DNA of 64,000 nt, taken from NCBI GenBank assembly GCA_001770935.1, contig MESI01000083.1, forward strand, positions 35,947 through 99,946. The letters are read 5' to 3'. The notes beneath the pieces are model-generated. The model was not told where the DNA came from and ran no database searches. It saw only the letters and a program-made list of their open reading frames with translations. This document shows, piece after piece, positions 8,333 to 17,565 of the stretch. Position 1 is the stretch's first letter. Each line of letters opens with the position of its first letter. Made by a program: the position numbers and the translations under genes. Origin of the DNA: Burkholderiales bacterium RIFCSPLOWO2_12_FULL_61_40 (GTDB lineage Bacteria > Pseudomonadota > Gammaproteobacteria > Burkholderiales > Burkholderiaceae_C).

Positions 8333-8442
8333 ATCCCATGTACCGGCGAGCCAGCAGCCTCCATACCAGCCCAAATACTGTTACCCTTGAATTACTCAGC
8401 GGACAACCCCACCTGCGCTGCATACTTTGACCCTTGACTGCC

Positions 8443-8784
8443 ATGCACACGCTCTACGATTCGGAAACCTATTCTGTAACCCATATGTTGGCCAATGCTG
8501 AGGTCGACGGGTTGAGCCCGTCGGGTAACGCGTCCCACGGTGCGGCGGCCTTTGGGCCAGAAAAATCAGCACAGTACCCGCATGGGGTGCCGATACTGGC
8601 GCGCCACGGCTTTGAGATTGTGGACAAACGCTCCGGCAAAGAGGTGTATCTGGACGGATCCTGGGCCGAGCTGTTCCAACAGCACATCATGGCCTGGCAG
8701 GTGAACACCCCTACCCAGGAAGAAGTGGAAGACACGCTGGAGCGGTACGCTGAGCTGGCGCAGAATCCGGTGGTGGTGCATTGA
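8443..8784 (+). CDS. DUF3567 family protein
   Basis: A 113-residue protein with the DUF3567 core HGFEIVDKRSGKEVYLDG and the C-terminal PTQEEVEDTLERYAELAQ. This family is common in Burkholderiales and its function is unknown. The ATG at 8443 (MHTLYDSETY) fits the family start. An N-terminal insertion (about residues 30-45) relative to the short family form may be present. It marks the conserved chromosomal flank; the polysaccharide operon on the opposite strand ends 79 bases further on. Confidence 0.8.
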   Translation: MHTLYDSETYSVTHMLANAEVDGLSPSGNASHGAAAFGPEKSAQYPHGVPILARHGFEIVDKRSGKEVYLDGSWAELFQQHIMAWQVNTPTQEEVEDTLERYAELAQNPVVVH

Positions 8785-8863
8785 GGTGAATGTCTGAGTT
8801 TGATTTTTTCCATTTCATGCCATGTAACAGACGACATCTATCAAACGTTAAAAAAGCGGACGA

Positions 8864-10129
8864 TCACTCCCTCTCACTCTTTGCGGTAGCATTTTTACTA
8901 CCATTATTGACAACTGTCAGCAAGACATTTTCCGTTTGCTGGCGAATCTTTGCCGCCGAAAATCTGCTTTGCACATAAGACAAACCTGCGGCACCCATGC
9001 GCGCAGCTCGCGCGTCATCATTCAGCAAATCAAGAACCTGTCCACTGAGCTGCTCATCATTATCAGGCTCGAAAATCATTCCTGCTGCCGCTTCATCCAC
9101 AATCCGCTGCGCCTCCCCGCGAATTCCGCACAACACTACTTTACCGCAAGCCATGTAGTCAATCAGCTTGGTTGGAATGGCACCATCAAACAAAGGAATA
9201 TCTCGCAATGTGACCAAGCATAGGTCGGCCGCATTAATAAACATACGCGCTTCATCCTTAGGGACTGGTGGAAGCACGAGAACATTCTTCAAGCCAAGTT
9301 CTGCCACTTGCTTTTCAGTGTCAACCCGCTTCATACCATCCCCGATCAAGACAAAAAGTATGTCTTGCTGAGTTTGTAGCCGTTGTGCGGTGCGGAGCGT
9401 GACAGGAAGGTTATTGGCTTCACCCAACGCGCCGAAGTACAAAACGATTTTCTTGTCTTGCCAACCATGCGCCTGACGGACAAACTCTGCCCCAAGAGCA
9501 TCAGGGTAAAGCTTGTCAAAATCGACGCCACAGGTAACGAGCTCAACTTTACTTTTTGGCCAACCCCGCGCACAGATATCGTCACGAATCCCTTCGGTAA
9601 GTGCGACGATCTTCTTCGACTTGTTATAAAGAAGTCGCTCCATCCAGACCATGATGCCGATGAGTTGCTTGTTCTTAAGTATCCCCATCTGCACAGCTGA
9701 TGCTGGCCACAGATCACGAACCTCAATCACAAAAGGGATTCTCCGCACCTTGCAAACGAGCCAAGCTGAAAACATCGGAAAAATCGGTGGCGATGATGCC
9801 AACACCACATCCGGCTTGTCAATGGTCAACAAACCAATCGGACAAGACAGAGAAAAGGAAATAAAGCTCAGCAAACGCCCAAGATAGCTGCGATGCAACT
9901 CGGAGTAGGTATAAGTCCGCACCACGTTCACTTTGCCGTCGCGCTCGCTTCTGACAATGCGCCGATACCAGGGCAGCATCGGCATGTTTCGTTGCATATA
10001 GCCAGTTTCACCGGACACCACAGTGACTTCGTGGCCGCGCTCAGCGAGGAATTGAGTCAACTCATAGACCAGCGAATGTCCAGGCGCGCCATGTCCCTGG
10101 TAGTACTGATACACAACCGCTACCTTCAT
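8864..10129 (-). CDS. GT4 glycosyltransferase, WbuB-like
   Basis: A 421-residue GT-B fold glycosyltransferase that would transfer a sugar from a nucleotide donor to the growing polysaccharide at the cytoplasmic face of the membrane. The N-terminal domain has GHSLVYELTQFLAERGHEV and the conserved EVRDLWPASAVQMGIL block seen in WbuB-type enzymes; the C-terminal domain has IVLYFGALGEANN and the donor-binding FDGAIPTKLIDYMACGK. The ATG at 10129 overlaps the upstream stop as ATGA. It is the last gene of the operon. The sugar specificity is not predictable here. Confidence 0.85.
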   Translation of the reverse strand: MKVAVVYQYYQGHGAPGHSLVYELTQFLAERGHEVTVVSGETGYMQRNMPMLPWYRRIVRSERDGKVNVVRTYTYSELHRSYLGRLLSFISFSLSCPIGLLTIDKPDVVLASSPPIFPMFSAWLVCKVRRIPFVIEVRDLWPASAVQMGILKNKQLIGIMVWMERLLYNKSKKIVALTEGIRDDICARGWPKSKVELVTCGVDFDKLYPDALGAEFVRQAHGWQDKKIVLYFGALGEANNLPVTLRTAQRLQTQQDILFVLIGDGMKRVDTEKQVAELGLKNVLVLPPVPKDEARMFINAADLCLVTLRDIPLFDGAIPTKLIDYMACGKVVLCGIRGEAQRIVDEAAAGMIFEPDNDEQLSGQVLDLLNDDARAARMGAAGLSYVQSRFSAAKIRQQTENVLLTVVNNGSKNATAKSERE

Positions 10130-11361
10130 CGCAATGCCTCGTAAATTTTCACCAGCTCTTTTTCTTCTTCTTCCCAGCAAATTTGTTCACGTACTGTTGC
10201 AAGGTTAGCCCGCCAAGATGCAAGGCGTTGTTCATCCCCAAAAAAATCATCAATCAATGACGCCAGTTTTTCAGGTGTACTCGTATCCCCCACTGAACCG
10301 ATCTGTTGCCCTTCAACCATTTTCCGAATTTCAGGCAAATCACTGGCCAAAATCGGAAGGCCGGCAGCGATGAATTCAAACAGTTTGTTTGGCGTGCAAT
10401 AGTGGTTATTTAAACATGTAGCTTGATAGGGGATCACCCCAGCATCCGCAGCCACAGTAAACGTCAGCAAATCCTTCTGCGGAACTGCTGGATGGAAATA
10501 AACTCTTTCTCTCAGTTCGACTGCCAGAGCCTTGTTCTGAAGACTGCGCAATAAAAGCCCATCTCCGAGAACCACAAGCACCACCGAGGGGTTTTGTACG
10601 TGGCGCATGGCATCTACCAACACCTCCAAGTTGCGCCCTGCTGAGAGACCACCTTGAAGCAACAATACTTTCTTGTCTGCGGACAAACCAAAGGCTTCGT
10701 GGAAGCGTCGAGAACGTGCCGGAATATTGAACGAACGTTCAGCGTTATAGATCACCTTGACCTCGCTTACGCCATACCGTCGTTCCAACTCCGTCGCAAT
10801 CGACTGATTGACGGTAATAACCACGTCGCAAGCCCCGATGTACTTGGCCTCAATCTCTGCCCAGCGACGCTTCTCGCGATCAGCAAATTCTTGCTCACTG
10901 TAAAGTTCGTGACTGTCATAAACCAGCCGCGCACCGCATATGTCCGCCACCTGCTTGGCAACTGGCAACATCGGCAGATCGTTTGCAACAAAAACTGCAG
11001 GCGAGTATCGAGATGCCGTGCTGTAAAAGAGCTTGGAATAAAACGACTCCTGATCCACCAAATGGCGCCAGGCTAGGCGCTTCATCCAGCGCATCAGGCG
11101 GCCATTCATAGGCAGGCGCCCCCGCACCCACCGGTAGGTATACAGAACCAGATTTTCCCGTTTGGCTTGGCCGGACTCTGAGCCAATTCTCACAACGCGC
11201 CGATCATCCTCTCCCTTGGTATCGAGGGGCATTGCAATAATCGTCACTTCCCAGCCTGCAGCCTCTAGGCTATCGGCTTCCAACAAGATTCTGCGGTCAA
11301 TCTGCCGATCAGGCGTCAGCATCACCACTAGTCGATTTTCACGCAATGCGACCTCATGCAT
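10126..11361 (-). CDS. GT4-type glycosyltransferase
   Basis: A 411-residue glycosyltransferase. It shows the N-terminal domain (DRQIDRRILLEADSLEAAGW), the central LVYDSHELYSEQEF block also seen in the GT at 13316-14524, and the donor site CTPNKLFEFIAAGLPILASD. The ATG at 11361 overlaps the asnB-like stop by 8 bases, and its stop overlaps the next gene's ATG. It is paralogous to the protein at 13316-14524 (shared DRRIL..A.SL and YDAHELYY/YDSHELYS motifs), which suggests duplication and specialisation within the operon. Acceptor and donor are unknown. Confidence 0.83.
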   Translation of the reverse strand: MHEVALRENRLVVMLTPDRQIDRRILLEADSLEAAGWEVTIIAMPLDTKGEDDRRVVRIGSESGQAKRENLVLYTYRWVRGRLPMNGRLMRWMKRLAWRHLVDQESFYSKLFYSTASRYSPAVFVANDLPMLPVAKQVADICGARLVYDSHELYSEQEFADREKRRWAEIEAKYIGACDVVITVNQSIATELERRYGVSEVKVIYNAERSFNIPARSRRFHEAFGLSADKKVLLLQGGLSAGRNLEVLVDAMRHVQNPSVVLVVLGDGLLLRSLQNKALAVELRERVYFHPAVPQKDLLTFTVAADAGVIPYQATCLNNHYCTPNKLFEFIAAGLPILASDLPEIRKMVEGQQIGSVGDTSTPEKLASLIDDFFGDEQRLASWRANLATVREQICWEEEEKELVKIYEALR

Positions 11362-13270
11362 TAGGTTTCATGTCCCCGTCGATGTAAATGCGGTGCCATA
11401 GCTCCAAGCACAATAATCCCCAGACAACACGGCCAAATTCGCGCTCATTATCCAGCGCTTTTTCCATCGCTGCAAAGTTATAGAGGCCACGCTGTCGAAC
11501 CCGGTCTGAAAGCAAAGTATCCCGAACGAAATCCTTGGCTACACCTTTTGTCCACTGCGTCAAAGGCGTCGGAAAACCCATCTTGTCTTTACGTTCAAAT
11601 ATTTGAGCGGGCACGGTATTGCGCACTGACTCCTTGAACAGATGTTTCATTCGGCCACCAGAAAACTTGATGTTGGGTGGAATGCGCGCCATGAATTCCA
11701 CGATGCGATGATCCAGCAACGGTACTCGCGATTCGATGGATGCCGCCATGCTGGTCCGGTCTTCCACATGCAACAGCGCAGGCAATGAGCCCTTCAAATC
11801 AAAGTAGGTCATCCGGTTGATCATCGAGTGAAGCCCATCGCGATTGAATATTTGCTGAAATGACTCAAACGGCGAATACCTACCTTCGAATACGCCCGGA
11901 TTGAACAAGTTTGACATACCTTCACTTCGATCGATGAGTTTGAAATAGCGCCGATCTGGTGAATCAAACAAACCATCCTTCCAAAGCCCCTGCATCATTG
12001 GCTTGTAAGTCTGTAACAAAGGCAAATTGGGGACTATCGACTCAAGCGTTACAGCATAGGGGTTTTGGTTCGCTGTCTCATAAATCGCACCTGACAAACA
12101 CTTCTCAAGATAAGCCACCAAATAGCGCGCATAGCCGATGAACAGTTCGTCGCCGCCTTGTCCACCCAAAACCACTTTTACATGCTGCGCCGCCAGCTTG
12201 GACACGTAATATTGTGGAATCACGCCAGGGCCGGCAAGGGGTTCGTCCATGTAATACATCAGACGCGGCAACAACTCCGGCAACTCAGAGCCCTGGATGT
12301 AGATTTCCTTGTAGTCGGTCCCGGCAAAAGCGGCAACCGTTTTGGCGTAACCGGTTTCATCAAACTGAGGTCCGTCCGGAAATGCTCCGGTAAAGGTTTT
12401 GATGCATTCGCCTTTGAGTAGATCAGCCGCCAGACAAACTACCGCACTTGAATCCAGCCCGCCTGACAAATGCGCACCCAGCGGAACATCCGAGCGTAGG
12501 TGCATGCGTGTGGCATCTTCTATCAATCCTGCCAAATGGTCGATAAACCATGCCTCATTATGCCTATCGTCAATGTCGTAATTTACATCCCAATATTGAC
12601 GTAGTTTTAGAACAGACTTACCGTCACTCAATTGCACAACCATGCAATGCCCTGGCTCCAGTTTTTGAATACCTTTGAACAGGGTTTTTTCATTCAAACA
12701 AAACTGGAAGGTTAGATAGTCCTGTAGGCCTGAGCTACTGGATTCAGCCTTGACTAACCCCGAAGCCAAAATCGCCTTGATTTCCGAGCCAAACACAAGC
12801 GATACACCATCAAAATGGTAGTAAAAAGGCTTAATGCCGACCCGGTCACGCGCGCAAAACAGCCGGTTATGCGCCCTGTCCCAAATCGCAAAGGCAAACA
12901 TGCCAATGAACCGATCAACGCACGCCTCACCCCATTCGCGATAGGCATACAACAACACCTCGGTATCGGAATACGAGTGAATCGGATGTCCCTTGGCGAT
13001 CAATTCACGGCGCAGTTCCAAGTAGTTGTAGATTGCACCATTGAAGGCAACCGTTAACTGCCCATCAACGGTCGTCATCGGTTGCTTGCCGTGCTCCGGG
13101 TCAATGATCGCCAAACGGCGGTGCCCCAGTACGACACGCTGCTCGGGATCGAGAAATACCCCTTCGCCATCCGGCCCACGGTGACTGATGCTGTCCAGCA
13201 TGGGGCGTATCCGGCCTGTAAGTTCATCTGCAGAAAACCTTTGGCCGATCAGTCCAGTAAAACCGCACAT
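11354..13270 (-). CDS. asnB: AsnB-like glutamine amidotransferase/asparagine synthase
   Basis: A 638-residue protein with an N-terminal class II glutaminase domain (catalytic Cys2 in MCGFTGLIG, then SHRGPDGEG) and a C-terminal synthase domain with the PPi-binding loop HLSGGLDSSAVV. The family makes asparagine, but homologues in O-antigen loci (such as Pseudomonas WbpS) amidate the carboxyl of uronic-acid sugars. Because this operon makes a diacetamido-uronic acid, amidation of that sugar is a reasonable inference and would change surface charge. It lies between glycosyltransferase genes, 45 bases downstream of one of them. Confidence 0.9.
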   Translation of the reverse strand: MCGFTGLIGQRFSADELTGRIRPMLDSISHRGPDGEGVFLDPEQRVVLGHRRLAIIDPEHGKQPMTTVDGQLTVAFNGAIYNYLELRRELIAKGHPIHSYSDTEVLLYAYREWGEACVDRFIGMFAFAIWDRAHNRLFCARDRVGIKPFYYHFDGVSLVFGSEIKAILASGLVKAESSSSGLQDYLTFQFCLNEKTLFKGIQKLEPGHCMVVQLSDGKSVLKLRQYWDVNYDIDDRHNEAWFIDHLAGLIEDATRMHLRSDVPLGAHLSGGLDSSAVVCLAADLLKGECIKTFTGAFPDGPQFDETGYAKTVAAFAGTDYKEIYIQGSELPELLPRLMYYMDEPLAGPGVIPQYYVSKLAAQHVKVVLGGQGGDELFIGYARYLVAYLEKCLSGAIYETANQNPYAVTLESIVPNLPLLQTYKPMMQGLWKDGLFDSPDRRYFKLIDRSEGMSNLFNPGVFEGRYSPFESFQQIFNRDGLHSMINRMTYFDLKGSLPALLHVEDRTSMAASIESRVPLLDHRIVEFMARIPPNIKFSGGRMKHLFKESVRNTVPAQIFERKDKMGFPTPLTQWTKGVAKDFVRDTLLSDRVRQRGLYNFAAMEKALDNEREFGRVVWGLLCLELWHRIYIDGDMKPNA

Positions 13271-13315
13271 ATTCTATTTTTCGCCTTCTTTGATGCAATT
13301 CGGAGCATGACAACG

Positions 13316-14524
13316 TTACGTGAGCAGAGATCCGTAGATGGCAAGCAGCTTAACCTCTTCCACGCACCAATTCAATTCCTGCTTGGCTACAAGTGCACCT
13401 TGGCGCAAACGTGTCAACAACTCGTCATCGTTCATCACCCTGTTAATTTCCATTGCAATCTTTGCCGGATCACTCAGGTCAGCAGCAAGACCGTTTCCAT
13501 ATCGAGTAATGATTTCGCCTAGGAACGGAAGGTCATTACAAATGAACGGAATCTCTGCAATAGCGAATTCAAAAAGTTTGTTGGGGCTGCAGAAATGGTT
13601 ATTTTCGTCCACTCCAAAATATGGAATAACCCCAATATCTGCGTCACAGGTTATTGGATGCAACCTATCAGAATCGACACCTCCGAAAAAATGCACTCTA
13701 TTTTCAAGACCATTTTCCTCAACGATTTTTAGCAGTACTTCTTCATATGCACCGTAACCCACAATGACCAAGACAGTTCCTTCATCAAAGTGGCGTGCTG
13801 CCAATACCAACTTATCAATGCCGCGATTGTCCGATATCCAGCCTTGATACAAAACAATTCGCATTGAAGGCGTCAAATTAAACCGCTCCCGAAGTGGAGT
13901 TACATGAAGTCGCGGAAGAAGTGGGGCGGCATTTAGAATCACATCAGGAACTTTGATGTTATATTGTTTCGCCATTAGTTTCGCAATGTAAGGATTCACC
14001 GTAAGAACTCGGTCTGCATAACGAATCCACTTGCGTTCCCGGCGCATATAGCGCCGCTGGGTTGCAATTGGCAACTGCGTTTGAGCGTAATAAAGCTCAT
14101 GTGCGTCGTACACCAAGGGAACTTTACGAAAACGAGCTAACTCTACACCGGCCCGTAGCATAGGGTAGTCATGCACATGGATAACGTCCACTTGGTATTC
14201 TAGAAGACGGTCAAATACAAACTTGTCAAAGCTGGAGAAATCGAGCCTAGCGGCCGCGTAGCGAAAAGCCCGCCAAGCCAAGCTGTTCAGCCGTGTGCCA
14301 GACTTTAGGCGCATTCGCCGCGCCCAAGGTGCAAAACGCGAATCACCCCAATCATAGACAAATCGCTCTATCCGCACGCCATCGGTGACGTAGGACTCGC
14401 GGGCGGCACACTCAAAACCTGCAAGTAAGGTGACCTCGTGACCGTGGCTTACCAGCGATTTCGCTTCCTGCAGTATCCGCCTATCAATCATCAGATGATC
14501 TGCGGTAGCCATCAAAATTTTCAT
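13316..14524 (-). CDS. GT4-type glycosyltransferase
   Basis: A 402-residue glycosyltransferase with MKILMATADHLMIDRRIL at the start, LVYDAHELYYAQTQLP in the N-domain, and the donor-binding FCSPNKLFEFAIAEIPFICN in the C-domain. It is clearly related to the product of 10126-11361. The ATG at 14524 overlaps the stop of the small secreted protein gene as TAATG. Base composition is lower in GC than the flanking chromosome, as for the whole operon. Its substrate cannot be told. Confidence 0.83.
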   Translation of the reverse strand: MKILMATADHLMIDRRILQEAKSLVSHGHEVTLLAGFECAARESYVTDGVRIERFVYDWGDSRFAPWARRMRLKSGTRLNSLAWRAFRYAAARLDFSSFDKFVFDRLLEYQVDVIHVHDYPMLRAGVELARFRKVPLVYDAHELYYAQTQLPIATQRRYMRRERKWIRYADRVLTVNPYIAKLMAKQYNIKVPDVILNAAPLLPRLHVTPLRERFNLTPSMRIVLYQGWISDNRGIDKLVLAARHFDEGTVLVIVGYGAYEEVLLKIVEENGLENRVHFFGGVDSDRLHPITCDADIGVIPYFGVDENNHFCSPNKLFEFAIAEIPFICNDLPFLGEIITRYGNGLAADLSDPAKIAMEINRVMNDDELLTRLRQGALVAKQELNWCVEEVKLLAIYGSLLT

Positions 14525-14856
14525 TAGGGAAGCAACCTATTTATATAAGGAACCTCAAGTTCGACAGTTTGCGCATGTAAGTCATTGATTTTATTGAAAA
14601 TGCAAAAAAAAGTGGCGCTTGTAGTGCCACGTTTTTCTTCTTTTAAATCAATGGGTTGCGAACAACTGTCGAACTTGGGCGTGAGATCCCAATAATCAGC
14701 AACTATGTAACTAAACTTATCCACAACAGCAATAGAAACCGGCATTGGTTTACCATCCGGCAAAGTTAAATTTCTAATCAAATCAGCATTAGCCCACGTT
14801 TTTGCACCAATCAAAATTAGACTGGCCACAATCAACCATCGCAGCTGTAAACACAT
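14524..14856 (-). CDS. Small secreted/periplasmic orphan protein in polysaccharide operon
   Basis: A 110-residue protein not recognised as any family. It has a signal peptide (MCLQLRWLIVASLILIGAKT, probably cleaved after ANA) and a mature part of about 85 residues with two Cys (FDSCSQP and FFCIFNK) that could form a disulphide. The ATG at 14856 has GAGAGG ten bases upstream and follows the previous stop by one base, so it is translated as part of the operon. A periplasmic product inside a block of cytoplasmic glycosyltransferases is unexpected. Confidence 0.65.
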   Translation of the reverse strand: MCLQLRWLIVASLILIGAKTWANADLIRNLTLPDGKPMPVSIAVVDKFSYIVADYWDLTPKFDSCSQPIDLKEEKRGTTSATFFCIFNKINDLHAQTVELEVPYINRLLP

Positions 14857-14857
14857 C

Positions 14858-16123
14858 TTATTCAATCCTCTCTTTAAGCATATCTGCATAGACAGCCGTC
14901 AGCATTTTGACCACAGCATCACTCGAATAACGCAGAACTGCCACCTTGCGTATCAGTCTTGGATCGAATTCTTCCCTGCGGGATGCCATGTTGAGCATTC
15001 CTTTTGCCATGGCCTCTGCCGATTTATCCACGACCAAACCAAGACTAGGGTGGGTAACAACGTCCATTGGACCACCACAATTCGAGGTTAGGACGGGGCG
15101 TCCGCAGCTCATGGCCTCAATAGCCACGACACCAAATGTTTCACTTTCACTTGAAATCACCAGAAAATCACAGTCGCGGTAATGCTTAACCAAAGCACGG
15201 CGACCCGCCAAGCCAGAAAATTCGACGTTGTTTTCAAGGCCAAGGGTCAAAACAATCTGCCGTAGATCTGTCTCAAGCTCTCCTGACCCCACCAATCTCA
15301 GACAAAGCCTCGGCTCAGTCTGAACGGCCATTGCTAATGCTCTCAGGAGCACGTCGACACGTTTAACTGGTACGAAGTGACCGACCCATAAGGCACGGAT
15401 TCGTGCATCGCGTGCGCGAGGCTCAGCAACAAACACTTCTGTATCAACCACATTCGGCAGCACCCTTGATCGGTCGTAGTGCTTCATCGCAACTTGGTCA
15501 TTGATATCAGCCAAAAGAGCCCGACTCACTGCAATTAAACAGTCAGCAGCATTAATCGCCGCCTCAGTCTGCCGCCTCAAATAGGGTGTGCGAGTCAAGG
15601 TTTTGAAGGGGCCAGTGTGCTCCGTGATAACCAATGGCACGCCATATTTTGCCGCAACCTTCGCGCCGGCACTGCCGTCAGTGTACGACGTATGTGCATG
15701 TACTAACTGAAAATCGAAACATTTATCAAGATTAGAAAGCTGCCGAGTAACACCAAGGGTATAAGTGAATGAATGAGTCTGAAAGGGCAGGAAGCGGCTG
15801 CTCACAATGTACGGAAACCGTATTACCGGCACACCTTCAAATACATCCCACTCCTTGATTTCAAGGCTAAAAAAACATCGTATAGCCTTAACGATGGCTA
15901 CCGGATTCATACTATTTATCCAAAAAGGTTCACCGCTGAGTACCCGAGCATCAATGCCACTAGCACGCAAAGCTTTGACCTGTTCATGCACGAAGATGCC
16001 GCCAGCTGGGTGGTAATCTCTTGGATACATATGCGATAACACGAGAACAGCCTTTGGCATCAACTGAGCTGCGTTAGTCGCAGGTGATGTGCCTGTGCTG
16101 ACCTCGATTGCATTTCGATTCAA
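14858..16123 (-). CDS. GT4-type glycosyltransferase
   Basis: A 421-residue GT-B glycosyltransferase: N-domain YPRDYHPAGGIFVHEQVKAL, central VHAHTSYTDGSAGAKVA, C-domain ALWVGHFVPVKRVDVLLRAL and the donor site SSESETFGVVAIEAMSCG with the E-x7-E pattern of retaining GT4 enzymes. The ATG at 16123 overlaps the preceding stop as ATGA. An internal ATG 21 codons on is possible, but the overlap supports the long form. It would extend the polysaccharide from a nucleotide-sugar donor. Confidence 0.85.
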   Translation of the reverse strand: MNRNAIEVSTGTSPATNAAQLMPKAVLVLSHMYPRDYHPAGGIFVHEQVKALRASGIDARVLSGEPFWINSMNPVAIVKAIRCFFSLEIKEWDVFEGVPVIRFPYIVSSRFLPFQTHSFTYTLGVTRQLSNLDKCFDFQLVHAHTSYTDGSAGAKVAAKYGVPLVITEHTGPFKTLTRTPYLRRQTEAAINAADCLIAVSRALLADINDQVAMKHYDRSRVLPNVVDTEVFVAEPRARDARIRALWVGHFVPVKRVDVLLRALAMAVQTEPRLCLRLVGSGELETDLRQIVLTLGLENNVEFSGLAGRRALVKHYRDCDFLVISSESETFGVVAIEAMSCGRPVLTSNCGGPMDVVTHPSLGLVVDKSAEAMAKGMLNMASRREEFDPRLIRKVAVLRYSSDAVVKMLTAVYADMLKERIE

Positions 16124-17565
16124 TTCAACCTCGCGGACAGGCGCTGCAACAGTACTTGATTTTCCTGTCGTAACAACAGGTTTTCACCGTTCAACAATTC
16201 ACGCTGAGCCTCGATACGATTTGCTAGTTCATTAGCGTGGTTTGCCGCCTTCTGAACGTTTGCTATAGCAATATCGCGTGCTTGAAGTTGTCGCTCAAGC
16301 TGCTCTCGCTTCGCTTCAAGAGCATTTGAAAGCTCATGCGCATCAGTCAGCCGCTCCGACAGGGAGTGTGTGGAAGGTTCTTCACCGAAGCAGATAGCCA
16401 CGATCTCGTCTCTGGTGTAACCTTCGCCATAGTCAACATAAAAGACAAGGTCAGGTGAGGCGCCCATAATTCGGACGAGGCAACCGTGGGGGCCAAACGG
16501 CACCCGCGGAAGATCAAATGCATTTATTCCAACTGGCTTGCTCATGCTGTAACGTTGGCGGACGAAATCGTAAATTTCGATTGTCTCAAACGATCCCTGC
16601 CCCATCCGTACGCGCACAGGACTTCGTTGGAAAGCCAGAATCAGAGCGTCCTCTTTTGAGTCAATTCTCAATGGGCACTCTGGATAGGTGATCGGATTCG
16701 GGACGCACTTGATAGACCCAACATCGATCAAACCGGGCAAATGGATTGCGCGATTGATGGCAGGGGGTGCAACTGCGGAGTGGCTACCTCGCTCGAACAA
16801 TACGAGCACCTCGCTACGGAGTGGCATAGGCAGCACGCCCCCTGCGGACAACATGGCCTGCAACGCATCAAAGCGCCTTGAAACCAAAAGTGCATCCGCA
16901 GATTGCGAGACTGGGCCCCGACGCGTACCGCATTCGGGACAAACTGCATCCTCGAAAGGATAGTCCAGTCCAGTGACCAACCGACGGGCATCCACTAGGG
17001 AATGGTCGCGATATATCCATCGTTCGCCCGATAGCTGAATGGCACGCACACCGAACTCTGGCCCTAGCAGATTCGACATGTCTTCTATCGAATAGGTTCG
17101 CTGATGAAGATGTGCGTGGTAATGATGGCTACACGCGTGGCAAGTAACCTCTGCTGCACGAAGCAATTCCTCGTGTGGAACGGCAACCAGCACGTAACGA
17201 CGAGCAACCCGCGCAAGCTCTGCAAGAGCCTTATCATAGATGCTGTCTGGCAAGTGCTCAATGACATCGCTAGCAAGAACCAAGTCAAACGAATGATCCG
17301 CCAGTGGGATTGCTGCCAAGTCCACCACCAAAGTAGGTGCCAAAACATGCTGCAAAGCCGCCGCGCTCAGATCGCATCCGAGTACATTCCAACGATCCAC
17401 CAATCGGTTGGTAATGACTCCATTCCCACAACCGGCATCAAGAATAGTTCTCACGTCCTCTGGAATGAGCGCAATCAAATCACTAGCTACAGCTACCTGT
17501 TCTTTGACCGGGGACTTCCAAAGATCGCCTTGAGAGAAGTAACGCAAATCGGCGCGTTCGCTCAT
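16120..17565 (-). CDS. Class I SAM-dependent methyltransferase with C-terminal coiled coil (WbdD-like layout)
   Basis: A 481-residue protein. Residues about 40-160 form a class I methyltransferase domain (LDAGCGNGVITNRL, FDLVLASDVIEHLPD). Two Cys/His clusters follow (CHACSHHYHAHLH and CPECGTRRG), possible zinc sites. The middle (about 250-395) is unrecognised. The last 80 residues are heptad-like and charged (LEAKREQLERQLQARDIAI, then ENLLLRQENQVLLQRL), a predicted coiled coil. It starts 4 bases inside the wzt gene end. Known chain-terminating methyltransferases (WbdD) combine a methyltransferase with a coiled-coil ruler and act with Wzt; the same role is inferred here. Confidence 0.8.
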   Translation of the reverse strand: MSERADLRYFSQGDLWKSPVKEQVAVASDLIALIPEDVRTILDAGCGNGVITNRLVDRWNVLGCDLSAAALQHVLAPTLVVDLAAIPLADHSFDLVLASDVIEHLPDSIYDKALAELARVARRYVLVAVPHEELLRAAEVTCHACSHHYHAHLHQRTYSIEDMSNLLGPEFGVRAIQLSGERWIYRDHSLVDARRLVTGLDYPFEDAVCPECGTRRGPVSQSADALLVSRRFDALQAMLSAGGVLPMPLRSEVLVLFERGSHSAVAPPAINRAIHLPGLIDVGSIKCVPNPITYPECPLRIDSKEDALILAFQRSPVRVRMGQGSFETIEIYDFVRQRYSMSKPVGINAFDLPRVPFGPHGCLVRIMGASPDLVFYVDYGEGYTRDEIVAICFGEEPSTHSLSERLTDAHELSNALEAKREQLERQLQARDIAIANVQKAANHANELANRIEAQRELLNGENLLLRQENQVLLQRLSARLN

